A DNA stretch of 64,000 nucleotides, from assembly GCA_965226215.1 (NCBI GenBank), contig CBDDCH010000002.1, positions 1,612,001-1,676,000 of the forward strand, written 5' to 3'. Within the stretch, counting starts at the first letter, position 1, and the number at the start of each line of letters is the position of its first letter. Below, in pieces: positions 1-9,041 of this stretch. Both the position numbers and the translations under genes were made by a program. The DNA comes from G963668345 sp965226215. GTDB taxonomy: Bacteria; Acidobacteriota; Terriglobia; Bryobacterales; UBA6623. Under the pieces are notes generated by a model, which did not search any database, was not told where the DNA came from, and saw nothing but the letters and a program-made list of their open reading frames with translations.

Positions 1-609
1 GATCCCGAACGGCTTGCCATCGACATCAATATTGTGGAGCGCTACCAGATGACGTATCCGACTAAGAAGCAGGTGGGATCGGAGTTGTTTCAATTAGTTC
101 ATCTCGCCGGCAAGGTCTTTCCAACCGTGTTGCTCTATTTTGAGCAGTCGATATCTCGCCCTGATTGGAATCTGCTGCCTCACGCATCCGGGACGGCCCG
201 TGCCGAGCGCGAGGAGAATGGGCTCCTGGTCGAATGCGACCGTCCCGCCGGCGTGGTTTGGAGCGGTCCGGCGCTAGTAAACAGCCAACCGTGGCCGTTT
301 ACCGACGGCTCGACGGTTTGGCTGCCGGCGGGCCAACACCGAATCTCACGCGCCGCGGACTTTCCCAGGCTGCGTGTGCTCCATTTGAACACGGACTGGA
401 AGTGGGGACGAATCGAGGGCGGTGCGCTAGAGTTTGGCTACGCTTCGGCCAGCCCGGCAATAGCACTGCTGAGTGACGTTCCGAAGCGAATCGAGGTGGA
501 TGGGGAACCGCTGCAGGGTCGGGTGTTAAAAGCCCGACACCATTGGGCGGTTATGTTACCGCGAGGAGACCATTCTGTTCGCATTGTCGCTGACGGTTTG
601 TTACCATAA
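1..609 (+). CDS. Unknown protein, C-terminal part (5' end outside window)
   Basis: The reading frame is open from the first base of the window to the TAA at 607-609, so the visible piece of about 202 residues is the C-terminus of a longer protein. The GTG at 34 need not be the true start. I recognise no family. The end looks like a beta-rich accessory module: alternating hydrophobic strands with many Trp, Gly and Pro, and the segment IEVDGEPLQGRVLKARHHW near the end. Such modules occur at the ends of secreted or surface carbohydrate-active proteins, but that is a guess. The MerR-type regulator follows 8 bases later on the same strand and may be co-transcribed. Confidence 0.6.
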   Translation, partial: DPERLAIDINIVERYQMTYPTKKQVGSELFQLVHLAGKVFPTVLLYFEQSISRPDWNLLPHASGTARAEREENGLLVECDRPAGVVWSGPALVNSQPWPFTDGSTVWLPAGQHRISRAADFPRLRVLHLNTDWKWGRIEGGALEFGYASASPAIALLSDVPKRIEVDGEPLQGRVLKARHHWAVMLPRGDHSVRIVADGLLP

Positions 610-617
610 TCCCTCGA

Positions 618-1016
618 ATGGCCGAGGCGTCCATCCCCGAAATCCCTAACCGCCTGTTTTTTCGAATCGGAGATGTGAGCGAATTGGCAGGCGTCGAGAG
701 TTACGTGCTGCGTTTCTGGGAAACCGAATTCCCCATGCTGGCGCCGAAGAAAGCCAGCAACGGCCAACGCCAGTACCGCCGCAAGGACGTCGAAACGGTC
801 CTCGAAATCAAGCGCCTGCTCTACGACGAAGGTTACACGATCACCGGAGCGCGCAAGGCGCTTCGCCAACGGCCCAAAAGGAAGCGGCCCAGTCCTGCGC
901 GGTCGAAGCAACAACCGGCGCTCCCGTTTACCCTCAAGTCGAAAGTTCCCTCCGAAGCCCTCGCGCCCATCAAGAAGGAGTTGCGAGACATCCTCTCGCT
1001 GCTGGCGAAGGATTGA
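618..1016 (+). CDS. MerR family transcriptional regulator
   Basis: This 132-residue DNA-binding protein has the MerR winged-helix at residues about 13-85. It starts with FRIGDVSELAGVESYVLRFW, followed by the QRQYRRKDVETVLEIKRL wing and recognition region typical of the family. The C-terminal 45 residues are basic and Pro-rich and lack the cysteines of metal-sensing MerR proteins, so an effector cannot be named. Small MerR proteins of this type (HTH plus short tail) are common in Acidobacteria and Deltaproteobacteria. The ATG at 618 is the first start after the upstream stop. It converges on the large minus-strand operon, whose last gene ends at 1048. Confidence 0.85.
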   Translation: MAEASIPEIPNRLFFRIGDVSELAGVESYVLRFWETEFPMLAPKKASNGQRQYRRKDVETVLEIKRLLYDEGYTITGARKALRQRPKRKRPSPARSKQQPALPFTLKSKVPSEALAPIKKELRDILSLLAKD

Positions 1017-1047
1017 CTGAACTTAACTGGCCCCGGATGTCGGGCGG

Positions 1048-4000
1048 TTATCTGCCCTGGCTTAGTCGGCGGAAGTATTCGGCTACGGCTTCGCGATATT
1101 GCTCGGGGACGGGCTCCGCGCCGATGACTCGCACCTGGAAGTTGCCTTTTCCCTGCTCGACTTGACGTCTGACTTCGAGTTCGAGCTGCTCGAGCAAAGC
1201 CAACACTTTGCGGTGCTCTTTTTCGAGCAACTGGGGGTTGCCGGGGAACCGAGATTGGGAAAGGCCGGCGACGAAACGGCGCAGTTCCGCTAGCGCCTGT
1301 TCGTCGACACCTTTTCTCCTGAGTTGCTGGGTGAGGCCGGGTATTTCCTGGACGGCTTGTCGTAGGGCACGCTGGACGTCAGCGAGCGTGCCCGCGTCCC
1401 AGATGCGAACGCCGTCTTGGAGCCTCCGACCGCCGAAGTTGCTGGCGCTGCCGCTCCACTGCATCGGGCCACCTTCCCGCTGGCCCTGGGTGAATGCCTG
1501 CCCTTGGCGCGTGGGGGGGCCGAGTCGTTCCCCCTGACCGGGTCTTAGGCCCTGCTGTTGCCCGTCACCTTGCCCTGTGCCTTGACCTCCCTGCTGGCTA
1601 GACTGCCTTTCGCCTTGCTGCGAACCTTGCTGTCGACCCTGGCCCGGTTGTTGACCTGCACGCTGACCTTGCTGGCCGGGAGCGTTCTGTGACCCTGGCT
1701 GTTGTCCTTCTGCCCCCTGAGCGCTGTTGGGATCTTGGCCACGCTGGTTATCTTGACCGGGTTCTCCGCCGGTTTGACGTCCCAGGCCGGCCGCGTCCTC
1801 GAGCTGTCGGCGCAGTTCCTCGAGCTGAGCCAAATAACGTTCCAGATCTTGGTCGCCGCCATGTCCTTCGGCTGCCGCCAAACGCTCGGCTTCGCCAATC
1901 TGCTGCTGCAAATTTTCCAAAGCTCGGGTGACGCCTCTTTCACTCTGTGCGATGTGGACGGCATAACCCTGACGAATATACGCAGCGGCCTTCCCCAGCT
2001 GAGTCCCGACTTCTGATTGTTGTAGGTCACCAAGAGCTTCCCTAAGTTTTCGGGAGGCCTCGCCATCCTCCATTCGGCGGGCTGTCTGCTGGATTTTGCT
2101 CTCCAGCGCTTCGACTTCCTCTTGCATCTTCGTTTTGCGCTCAGCGAGTTCGAGTTCTTCACTCGGCGGTATGCCGCTCGGGATTCTACCCCGCACGGCG
2201 CCTCCACTTTTCCGAATTTCTTGCAAGGCATCCTGCAAGGCTTGGTTCAATCTTGCCGCAATCTCCTTCTGTTGTTGCGTCAATTGAGCGGCGCGCTTGG
2301 CGATGTCGGAAATAGCACTGCTAGCCTGCTGCCGGCGTCGATCGGCAAGCTTTCTGAGGGCCTCTTCGAGTTCGTCGAGGGCGCGACGGGCGTAGGCTTG
2401 GCTCTGCTGCCGGCCGAGGGGGCTGTTCTGCTGTCCGCTCGCCGATTGGCTTGCCCGCATATCCTGGGCGGCCTGTTGAAGGTTACGAATTACACTTTGC
2501 AATCGTGAGCTGCCGGCGCTTCCCGAGCCTTGCCGCGAACTCTGCTGTTGTCCCGATGGCTGTCCCGACTGCTGCTGTGACTGTTGCCCCGATTGTCCCT
2601 GCGACTGCTGTCCGGACCGCTGCCCTGAGTTGCGCTGCGCGGCCTGTTGCCGCTGTTGCAATTCTTCGAGCCGGCGACGTAACTCCTCGGCTTCCCGCCG
2701 CAGCATCTCTTGCTCCCACCGCTGGGAAAAGGTTGGGGCTTGGGACACGCGTTGTCGCTCGGCCAACTTTTCTTGCCGCTTCGCCAGTTCACGGAGTTTT
2801 TCGAGCGCTTCGTCGATTTCACGCTCCAACTGCTGGGGAGACCCGGCGCCCGTTTCGTATTGGTTCTTCTCGAGGTCCATCTCCAGCTCGAACATGTCGG
2901 CGAGGTCGCGTCCGCCTTGACCTCCGGCCCCGCCCCGGCCAAAGGAGATCTCGATCCGGCGAAAGATGGTTTCAGCACGACGCAAGTGCCGCAAGGCCTT
3001 CTGCTCGGGTGAAATCGACTCCGTCAGTTTTTGCTCCTTCAGCAGGAGACCCGCAGGGCCCATGTGCTCGGCGGCTTTCTCGATGTTTTCGACGAATGCT
3101 TCGAAATCTTTGTTCGTTCCGAGTAGTTGCCTAGCCTTAACTCGCCGCGCCAGGGTTTGAGCCTGGTCGCGCAACTTGAGCTGGATCTCCGACAACAACA
3201 GGGCGTTTTCTCGGATCTCAGCCTTCGACTGCCCCTCGGGATCTTTCGATTCTTGAATCAAGTTCCAGGTGGCTGTGAGGATTTCCTTCTGGCGGCGCGA
3301 GATTTGGGTCTGTTCACCGCCGCTGCCCATCAACCCTCCGCCGGAAGCCTGACGCTGGAAGAATTCAAGCTCGAACGGCCGAACCTCGATGAAGAACATG
3401 TCCGTCTGAACAGCAGTCTTCCCGCCGCGGGCGACAGCGTAGTAGGAGACAAGATCGCCCGGTTGTAGATTCGCGGCAGGGCTCAGTTGCTCGTCGGTGG
3501 TGCCTTCGGCCTCGCTGTAATCGGAGCCCACCTCCTCCAGGTAGAAGGTGTAGGAGGCCTTCGATTCTCGTCTTCCGCGCCGGTCGAGCAGCGGTTCTTT
3601 TTGGAATTCACCGCCATTGACCGAGTAGTGAAGGTCGAACGACTGTAAGCCGAAGTCGTCGCGGGCTTGGAATTCCGTGACGACCTCTTCGATACTGGTG
3701 GCCTTCGAGTCGCGGCCCGGCCGCAGAAACTTTACAACAGGCTTTTCGTCGGGGACGACGGAGATAAAGAAGTCCTGCGTCAGGCGGACGATTTCTCCCC
3801 GGTACATGGCCGCCACGAAGTACTCTCCCTGTTTCCCCACTTTGAGACGGCCGGTGGTTCGCAGGCCGTCCGGCTCAAGTCGTAGGGATTCCTCGCCATT
3901 GACTCGAAGGATGCCATCGGCCAGCGGCTTGTCCGTCTCGATTTTCACCTCGACTTCCGTGCCGGCTACAGCTCGAATGTCGCCGCCCGGGTCCTCGATC

Positions 4001-4917
4001 AGGGGTTTCATCCCCGTCCAGCCAGGGTAGTGATAGGTCAGTTTGATGTGCTCGACGTGAGGCATTTGGACGACGTTGACCTCAAACTCTTCGCTGCGGA
4101 TTCCACCGGCCGTGACGTAGTAGCGAAGCGGTTCCCGTACGCCGGCGAAGACAAACTCGAATCCACTACCCTCGAGTTGCCGCTGCATGGAAGCTTGCTC
4201 CCAGTCAACGCTGCTCGAAAACTTGGCGAACAACTGCATTCCGGGGGGCTCGAAACCGACCGTATCCGCGGCTACGAGCAGGTCGGCGCCTTGGCGGATC
4301 GTGGTATCGCCCGGTTCGACGACGATTTGGTAAAGCGGCGACGTGCCCGGTTCCAACCAGCCTGCCCACAGTTCGGACGTGCCGTAGCCCCAGTAGCCGG
4401 GGCCGGAGTGGCCGAGCCAAAACAGGAAGGCAAACGCGGCGACGGCGACCCCCAGGTAGGCGAAGACCCGCCCAATGCCGGCAACATACCGGGTCGGCGC
4501 TGTCTCGGCGACCCGCCAGGCGTCTTCGGCAAGTAAATCGATCAGGGGGTTCGGCTGCTCGCCCTTGCTGGCGGAAGTCTGATCTACCAGGGTTTCGACT
4601 CGACCGTCGAAAGCAGGGACCGATTTTTCGATTTGAGCCGCCGTCCGGCCGCGGTCCAAGCGCAGAAGAGGCCGAATGAGAACCCAGACCAGCACCGCGA
4701 TCAGGGCACCGCCCAGGATCATACGGGAACCTGCGACGCTCGAGTTCGAGAAGGCGAACCGGTTGGCGACGTAGACGCAGGCCACGGTGAGGAGCAGCGC
4801 CGTTGCCACCGTAGCGCCTAATCCCCTCGAGGCCAGCGCCAATCGCAAGCGGCGTTGAACGCCGGAAACGTAACCTTGAATGCTCTGGAACGGGCCGGGA
4901 GTGGGGGAGTTGAACAC
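1048..4917 (-). CDS. DUF4175-like large membrane protein with Gln-rich tracts
   Basis: This giant envelope protein (1289 residues from the preferred start) is the last gene of the seven-gene vWA/MoxR operon. Hydrophobic segments lie near residues 31-53, 65-84 and 155-170. A long region follows with beta-rich repeats (about 180-540) and charged helical coiled-coil stretches. Gln/Gly/Ser-rich low-complexity tracts occupy roughly residues 750-805 and 1045-1140. This resembles the DUF4175 architecture seen beside BatA-type genes. I prefer the GTG at 4917: its first G is also the last base of the TAG stop of the upstream gene (TAGTG), a sign of translational coupling. An in-frame ATG at 5013 would overlap that gene by 97 bases. 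The biochemical function is unknown. Confidence 0.75.
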   Translation of the reverse strand: MFNSPTPGPFQSIQGYVSGVQRRLRLALASRGLGATVATALLLTVACVYVANRFAFSNSSVAGSRMILGGALIAVLVWVLIRPLLRLDRGRTAAQIEKSVPAFDGRVETLVDQTSASKGEQPNPLIDLLAEDAWRVAETAPTRYVAGIGRVFAYLGVAVAAFAFLFWLGHSGPGYWGYGTSELWAGWLEPGTSPLYQIVVEPGDTTIRQGADLLVAADTVGFEPPGMQLFAKFSSSVDWEQASMQRQLEGSGFEFVFAGVREPLRYYVTAGGIRSEEFEVNVVQMPHVEHIKLTYHYPGWTGMKPLIEDPGGDIRAVAGTEVEVKIETDKPLADGILRVNGEESLRLEPDGLRTTGRLKVGKQGEYFVAAMYRGEIVRLTQDFFISVVPDEKPVVKFLRPGRDSKATSIEEVVTEFQARDDFGLQSFDLHYSVNGGEFQKEPLLDRRGRRESKASYTFYLEEVGSDYSEAEGTTDEQLSPAANLQPGDLVSYYAVARGGKTAVQTDMFFIEVRPFELEFFQRQASGGGLMGSGGEQTQISRRQKEILTATWNLIQESKDPEGQSKAEIRENALLLSEIQLKLRDQAQTLARRVKARQLLGTNKDFEAFVENIEKAAEHMGPAGLLLKEQKLTESISPEQKALRHLRRAETIFRRIEISFGRGGAGGQGGRDLADMFELEMDLEKNQYETGAGSPQQLEREIDEALEKLRELAKRQEKLAERQRVSQAPTFSQRWEQEMLRREAEELRRRLEELQQRQQAAQRNSGQRSGQQSQGQSGQQSQQQSGQPSGQQQSSRQGSGSAGSSRLQSVIRNLQQAAQDMRASQSASGQQNSPLGRQQSQAYARRALDELEEALRKLADRRRQQASSAISDIAKRAAQLTQQQKEIAARLNQALQDALQEIRKSGGAVRGRIPSGIPPSEELELAERKTKMQEEVEALESKIQQTARRMEDGEASRKLREALGDLQQSEVGTQLGKAAAYIRQGYAVHIAQSERGVTRALENLQQQIGEAERLAAAEGHGGDQDLERYLAQLEELRRQLEDAAGLGRQTGGEPGQDNQRGQDPNSAQGAEGQQPGSQNAPGQQGQRAGQQPGQGRQQGSQQGERQSSQQGGQGTGQGDGQQQGLRPGQGERLGPPTRQGQAFTQGQREGGPMQWSGSASNFGGRRLQDGVRIWDAGTLADVQRALRQAVQEIPGLTQQLRRKGVDEQALAELRRFVAGLSQSRFPGNPQLLEKEHRKVLALLEQLELEVRRQVEQGKGNFQVRVIGAEPVPEQYREAVAEYFRRLSQGR

Positions 4918-6938
4918 TAGACTTCCACCTCGCGTCGGACCTTTAAATGCCAAGTCCCTACGACTGATTCTAGCAGCGTCACGATCAACAACAGTGCCAG
5001 CAGCCAACGCCAAATCTCTATTGGCGGGACCTGAGCGACTGTGCCCGAGTCGGTCCCGGCTATCGAGTCCGCCCGTTCTCGTCCTGTGGCCTGCCAGAGG
5101 GCCATGAGGTCAGCGTCGATCGGCCGCAGGTTCGACTCCCGCGGATCCGGGTTGACAGCCACCAGCTCCATCCGGCCCGGTCTGCGTACCTCGTAGAAAC
5201 CGACTTCGGTGAGCTGAAAATCTTTTTCGGAGACCGACTCGGAAAGCGAGAGAGCCCGCTCTCCCTGAGGGTCGAACAGCTGAACGGTTGATCCCGCCGC
5301 CCGGTGTTTGCCTAGCTCGATCACGGAGTCTACGAGAGCGTGACGCTTTTCCTCTTCGATCCCCGACAGATAGCGCGCCGACTCCACGGCGAAGGGGACA
5401 AATACCTGGTGCAGCGGGAGATCGTTCCAAACGTTGTCGAGCGACGAGGCAAAGACCATCACCCGCCCCTCCCCCAGCCGCTGCTCGACGAGTAGCGGTG
5501 AGCCATCGGAGAGGCGGGCCAAGACCTGGTCCTGTTCCCTCACCCGCAATCGCGCGAAGCGGAAAAACTTGACTTTCGGCAAGCCCTCCCATGGGAGGAG
5601 CGCCGGATGAGAGCGGTCGATTTCCCCGACCAACTGAAAACGGTCTCGGTTGCGGGCGGCGTAGCGCGCCTCTCCCATCTGCTGGGAATAGAAAGGCGCT
5701 TCACCGGCCAGGGTCGTCTTAGGCCCCAGCGCCAACAAGACCGAGCCTCCTGCTTCCACGTATTTCCTAAGACGTTCCCCGAAAGGCGAGGGCAGCCGAG
5801 GCACGTCGGAGACGACCACGAAGGCAAACCGCTCGGGGCGCCGACTGGCAGCCTTCGTCGCCGAGACGCCCTCCACCCGAAAAGCGGCTTCGGCGGACGA
5901 CTCCAAGGCGGACTTGTAGTAAAGCAGGTCGCGTCCGCGCCGCCGGCCCGAGACAAACAGGACGGTCGCCGGCTCGGAGTGGTGGAACGCTACAAATCGT
6001 TGATCGTCCTGGGCCAGCGCGTCGCTCGGCTGGATGCGAATAACGCCGCGGCTATCGCCCTTAGGAACTTCAAAGCCTTCCAATACGACCGAAGCGCGTC
6101 CTGATGCAGGCACTTCGAGAGCCTTCGAAACTGCCTGTCGGCCGTTGATTGAGAGCGTCACTCGTTTGCGGGCTTTCTCTGTCCCAAATCCCGCCACGGT
6201 CGCTTCGAGTCGCGGAGCGCCGGCATAGATGCGCGTCGCCCCTCGGATCGTCTCCACGCACCAGTTGGGCGAGGAGGGTTCAGCGACGCTGTGAATCTTT
6301 AAAACGGCCGTCGTAGGCAAGGCGACGTCCTGGAATCGGCCTGGCATCGACGATTGTTGGAAGTCGGAAACCAAGTGAACCTGTACAGGTCCCATCGAGC
6401 TGCCAATCAGGTTACGAACGGCTTCGACCGCGTCACCGAAGGAGTTTCGTGAGTAGCCCGGCTCGAGCGAACGAATGGCGCTCCGAAGAGCTTCCCGATC
6501 ACTGATGGCTTCCGTCAGCAGCCGAATACTCGCGCCCCCGGCGATGATCCGAGCTCGATCCCCCGGCTCCATCCGCTCGACGACACCTTCCGCCTCGCGA
6601 ACCGCCCGCTGCCGGCGATCACCGAAATTCATGCTCAGCGAGGTGTCGAGAACGATCAAGTGCAAGGTCGGCGCGCGGCCGAACGCCGCCGTGGGAGGCC
6701 GCTCCCAAATCGGCTTGGCGAAAGCAAGCGCGACGAGAGCGTAGAGCGCCAGGCGCAGGGCCAGCAGCAGCAGGTAACGGAGCCGCCTCTCTTTCAGGGA
6801 ACTTTGTTGCCGGCGTTCAAAAAACATCAGCGAGCTGAAGGGCAGCCTGATGGGGTTCTGCCGGTGTAACAGGTGCAGCCAAAGCGGCAAAGTCAGCGCC
6901 AGCCCGCCCAAGAGAAACAACGGAGTCAGAAAGCTCAT
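4917..6938 (-). CDS. BatA/vWA-domain membrane protein
   Basis: A 673-residue inner-membrane protein with the N-terminal two-helix BatA module. The first helix is MSFLTPLFLLGGLALTLPLW, followed by the LPFSSLMFFERRQQ loop and a second helix at about 53-75. A von Willebrand A domain follows with the metal-site motif DTSLS at residues 98-102. The middle has a class I amidotransferase-like fold region (FVVVSDVPRLP, GGSVLLALGP). A last transmembrane helix lies about 30 residues from the C-terminus. BatA-type proteins pair with MoxR ATPases and DUF58 proteins, as here (DUF58 gene 90 bases upstream). The downstream DUF4175-like gene is coupled by a one-base overlap. The substrate is unknown; a role in envelope assembly or stress is inferred. 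Confidence 0.85.
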   Translation of the reverse strand: MSFLTPLFLLGGLALTLPLWLHLLHRQNPIRLPFSSLMFFERRQQSSLKERRLRYLLLLALRLALYALVALAFAKPIWERPPTAAFGRAPTLHLIVLDTSLSMNFGDRRQRAVREAEGVVERMEPGDRARIIAGGASIRLLTEAISDREALRSAIRSLEPGYSRNSFGDAVEAVRNLIGSSMGPVQVHLVSDFQQSSMPGRFQDVALPTTAVLKIHSVAEPSSPNWCVETIRGATRIYAGAPRLEATVAGFGTEKARKRVTLSINGRQAVSKALEVPASGRASVVLEGFEVPKGDSRGVIRIQPSDALAQDDQRFVAFHHSEPATVLFVSGRRRGRDLLYYKSALESSAEAAFRVEGVSATKAASRRPERFAFVVVSDVPRLPSPFGERLRKYVEAGGSVLLALGPKTTLAGEAPFYSQQMGEARYAARNRDRFQLVGEIDRSHPALLPWEGLPKVKFFRFARLRVREQDQVLARLSDGSPLLVEQRLGEGRVMVFASSLDNVWNDLPLHQVFVPFAVESARYLSGIEEEKRHALVDSVIELGKHRAAGSTVQLFDPQGERALSLSESVSEKDFQLTEVGFYEVRRPGRMELVAVNPDPRESNLRPIDADLMALWQATGRERADSIAGTDSGTVAQVPPIEIWRWLLALLLIVTLLESVVGTWHLKVRREVEV

Positions 6939-7028
6939 CGATAGCGCTAGTAAGATGGACGTCCCAGGGAGCGTATACGTCTAGTGTTGTGCATTACACT
7001 GACCGTCGCGGCGCGCTGACGACTCGAC

Positions 7029-7916
7029 TCAGCGCCGGCGCTCTCGAAACAGCAAGTATTCCCGAAGCGCCAGGTCCAGGGGCTTCGACGTATCCATCAG
7101 CCGATAGTCGGCGCCCAGGCTTCTGGTCTCGGTGCTCATTTTTTGAATGTGCGCTTTCATACGACGCCGGTATTCATCCGCGTATTCCTGAGCAACTTCC
7201 ATCCGCTCGCCGGTTTCCATGTCTTCGAGCAAGGCGGCTCCCTCCAGTTGCGGTTCGATTTCCGCCGGGTCAAGGACTTGGAAGAAAGCCAGGTCCTGTC
7301 CCTGGTGGACAAGCGGACGAACACCCCGAATGATCGTCTCGGGATCGGCGTAGAAGTCCGAGATGACCGCTACTAGTCCGCGCCGGCTCAAGAATTGTCG
7401 AAAGTGCTCGAACGCCAGTTCAAGGTTCGTGCCCGTGGCGGGTTCGGCATTCTCGAGAATGTGAAGCAAAGCTTGCAGTTGTCCGGGCCGAGTCGAAGGC
7501 TTTCGGAAGTCGCGAATCTTCTCGTCGAATACGATCAGGCCCACCGCGTCGTTCTGGCCCAGCGAAAGATAGGCCAGCGAAGCAGCTAGAAAGCGAGCGT
7601 ATTCCATCTTACTGACGCCCGTTGAGCGGTATCCCATGGAAGCGCTGGCGTCGAACACGATCATCAAATGAGTGTTGGTCTCGCCTAAATAGCGCTTGAC
7701 GTAGGTGCGGTCCGTGCGGGAAAACACATTCCAGTCGATGAAGCGGGGGTCGTCTCCCTGAACATAGGGACGATATTCGGCGAACTCGAGGCTGAAACCG
7801 AAGAACGGGGAACGGTGTAGCCCGGTCAGGAATCCGTCCACCACGGTTCGCGCGACCAGTTCGATGCCAGCCAATCGCGAGAGAACCGCGGGGTCGAGGA
7901 GTTGTTGGATCGCCAT
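7029..7916 (-). CDS. DUF58 domain-containing protein
   Basis: A 295-residue soluble vWA-like protein of the DUF58 family. The family signature is clear: EYRPYVQGDDPRFIDWNVFS at about residues 47-66, the RTYVKRYLGE segment, and then the vWA metal-site motif DASAS at 89-93. Length is typical. DUF58 proteins are encoded beside MoxR ATPases, as here, with the moxR-like gene ending 81 bases upstream. The pair is thought to act as an ATPase with its vWA adaptor. No transmembrane segment is evident, so this member is probably cytoplasmic, unlike longer DUF58 proteins that have two N-terminal helices. Confidence 0.92.
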   Translation of the reverse strand: MAIQQLLDPAVLSRLAGIELVARTVVDGFLTGLHRSPFFGFSLEFAEYRPYVQGDDPRFIDWNVFSRTDRTYVKRYLGETNTHLMIVFDASASMGYRSTGVSKMEYARFLAASLAYLSLGQNDAVGLIVFDEKIRDFRKPSTRPGQLQALLHILENAEPATGTNLELAFEHFRQFLSRRGLVAVISDFYADPETIIRGVRPLVHQGQDLAFFQVLDPAEIEPQLEGAALLEDMETGERMEVAQEYADEYRRRMKAHIQKMSTETRSLGADYRLMDTSKPLDLALREYLLFRERRR

Positions 7917-7997
7917 GGCCGAGAGGTTACTACGGACTGTGGCGGTTCGCCGCTTTTCGGGGCCGACGCCAAGTTACGCTTCGCCGCAATCCCGAGT

Positions 7998-9023
7998 TCA
8001 ATCCCCGGGGATGGGGACATCCTTCAACATCTGCTTCAAGATGTCATCGACCTCCACGCCGTCCGATTCGGCATGAAAATTCATCAGCACGCGGTGCCGC
8101 ATCACCGGCAAAGTGAGTGTTTGGATGTCTCCATAGGTCACGTGATAGCGGCCTTCCATCAAAGCTCTCGCTTTCGCCGCCATGACCAGGAACTGGGTGG
8201 CGCGCACGCTGCAGCCGTAGTTCACATATTTTCTAACGATGTCAGGAGCCGCGGGATCTTTCGGGCGCGTCGCGCGCACCAGCTCGACCGCATAGCGGAC
8301 CGCATTGTCGGAGACGGGAACCTGCCGCACAAGCTGCTGATAGCGTAGGATCTCTTCGGCCGAGGTGCAGACGTCCACGTCCGGTAGCGGTCGGGTTGTG
8401 TTCTGGTTGACGACCTCGATTTCTTGATCCGTGTCCAGGTAGTCAAGGATGACTTTGAAAAGGAAGCGGTCCAACTGCGCTTCCGGCAAGGTGTAGGTGC
8501 CTTCCAACTCGATCGGGTTCTGCGTTGCCAACACGAAGAAAGGCGGTTCTAACTGGTAGGTGACGCCGCGAACGGTCACGCTCAGCTCTTGCATGGCCTC
8601 CAGCAGAGCGGCTTGGGTCTTAGGGGGCGTGCGGTTCACCTCGTCCGCCAATAAAACGTTCGTAAAGATGGGTCCCTCGACGAAAGTCCACTTGCGGCGC
8701 CCCGTGGTGACGTCTTCTTCGATGATGTCGGTGCCGGTGACGTCGGTGGGCATCAAATCGGGCGTAAACTGGATTCGCTTGAAGTTGAGTCCGAGACTCG
8801 TGGCCAGCGTCCGCACCAGCAACGTCTTGGCCGTTCCCGGCATACCGGTGATCAGGCAATGGCCTCCGACCAGCAGCGTCACCAGCAGATGCTCGACCAC
8901 GTCGTCTTGCCCGACGATGATCCGCCCCACCTGCTCCCGGATGCGGGATTGCGTGTCGCGGAACGAGGCTACCAGCTCGCGGTAGTCCGAAGTTTCAAGG
9001 TTGGTTATTGTGGGCGAACTCAT
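7998..9023 (-). CDS. MoxR family AAA+ ATPase
   Basis: A 341-residue AAA+ ATPase of the MoxR class. Walker A is GMPGTAKT at residues 60-67, Walker B is LLADEVNR at about 124-131, and sensor 1 is VLATQNPIELEGTYTLPEAQ. The C-terminal lid domain is complete. MoxR proteins work as chaperone-like remodelling ATPases with vWA partners, which here are the DUF58 and BatA-type proteins downstream. The upstream neighbour is the TPR metalloprotease, ending 18 bases before this start. The ATG at 9023 is the natural start for the family (the N-terminus precedes the RIIVGQDDVVEHLL segment by about 33 residues). Confidence 0.95.
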   Translation of the reverse strand: MSSPTITNLETSDYRELVASFRDTQSRIREQVGRIIVGQDDVVEHLLVTLLVGGHCLITGMPGTAKTLLVRTLATSLGLNFKRIQFTPDLMPTDVTGTDIIEEDVTTGRRKWTFVEGPIFTNVLLADEVNRTPPKTQAALLEAMQELSVTVRGVTYQLEPPFFVLATQNPIELEGTYTLPEAQLDRFLFKVILDYLDTDQEIEVVNQNTTRPLPDVDVCTSAEEILRYQQLVRQVPVSDNAVRYAVELVRATRPKDPAAPDIVRKYVNYGCSVRATQFLVMAAKARALMEGRYHVTYGDIQTLTLPVMRHRVLMNFHAESDGVEVDDILKQMLKDVPIPGD

Positions 9024-9041
9024 AGTTGTTTCACGAACGGG

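Noticed and set aside
1545..3134. Several long frames on both strands inside the DUF4175-like gene
   Set aside because: They are out-of-frame readings of the high-GC, Gln-rich coding sequence; they have no motifs and low-complexity Arg/Ser composition.
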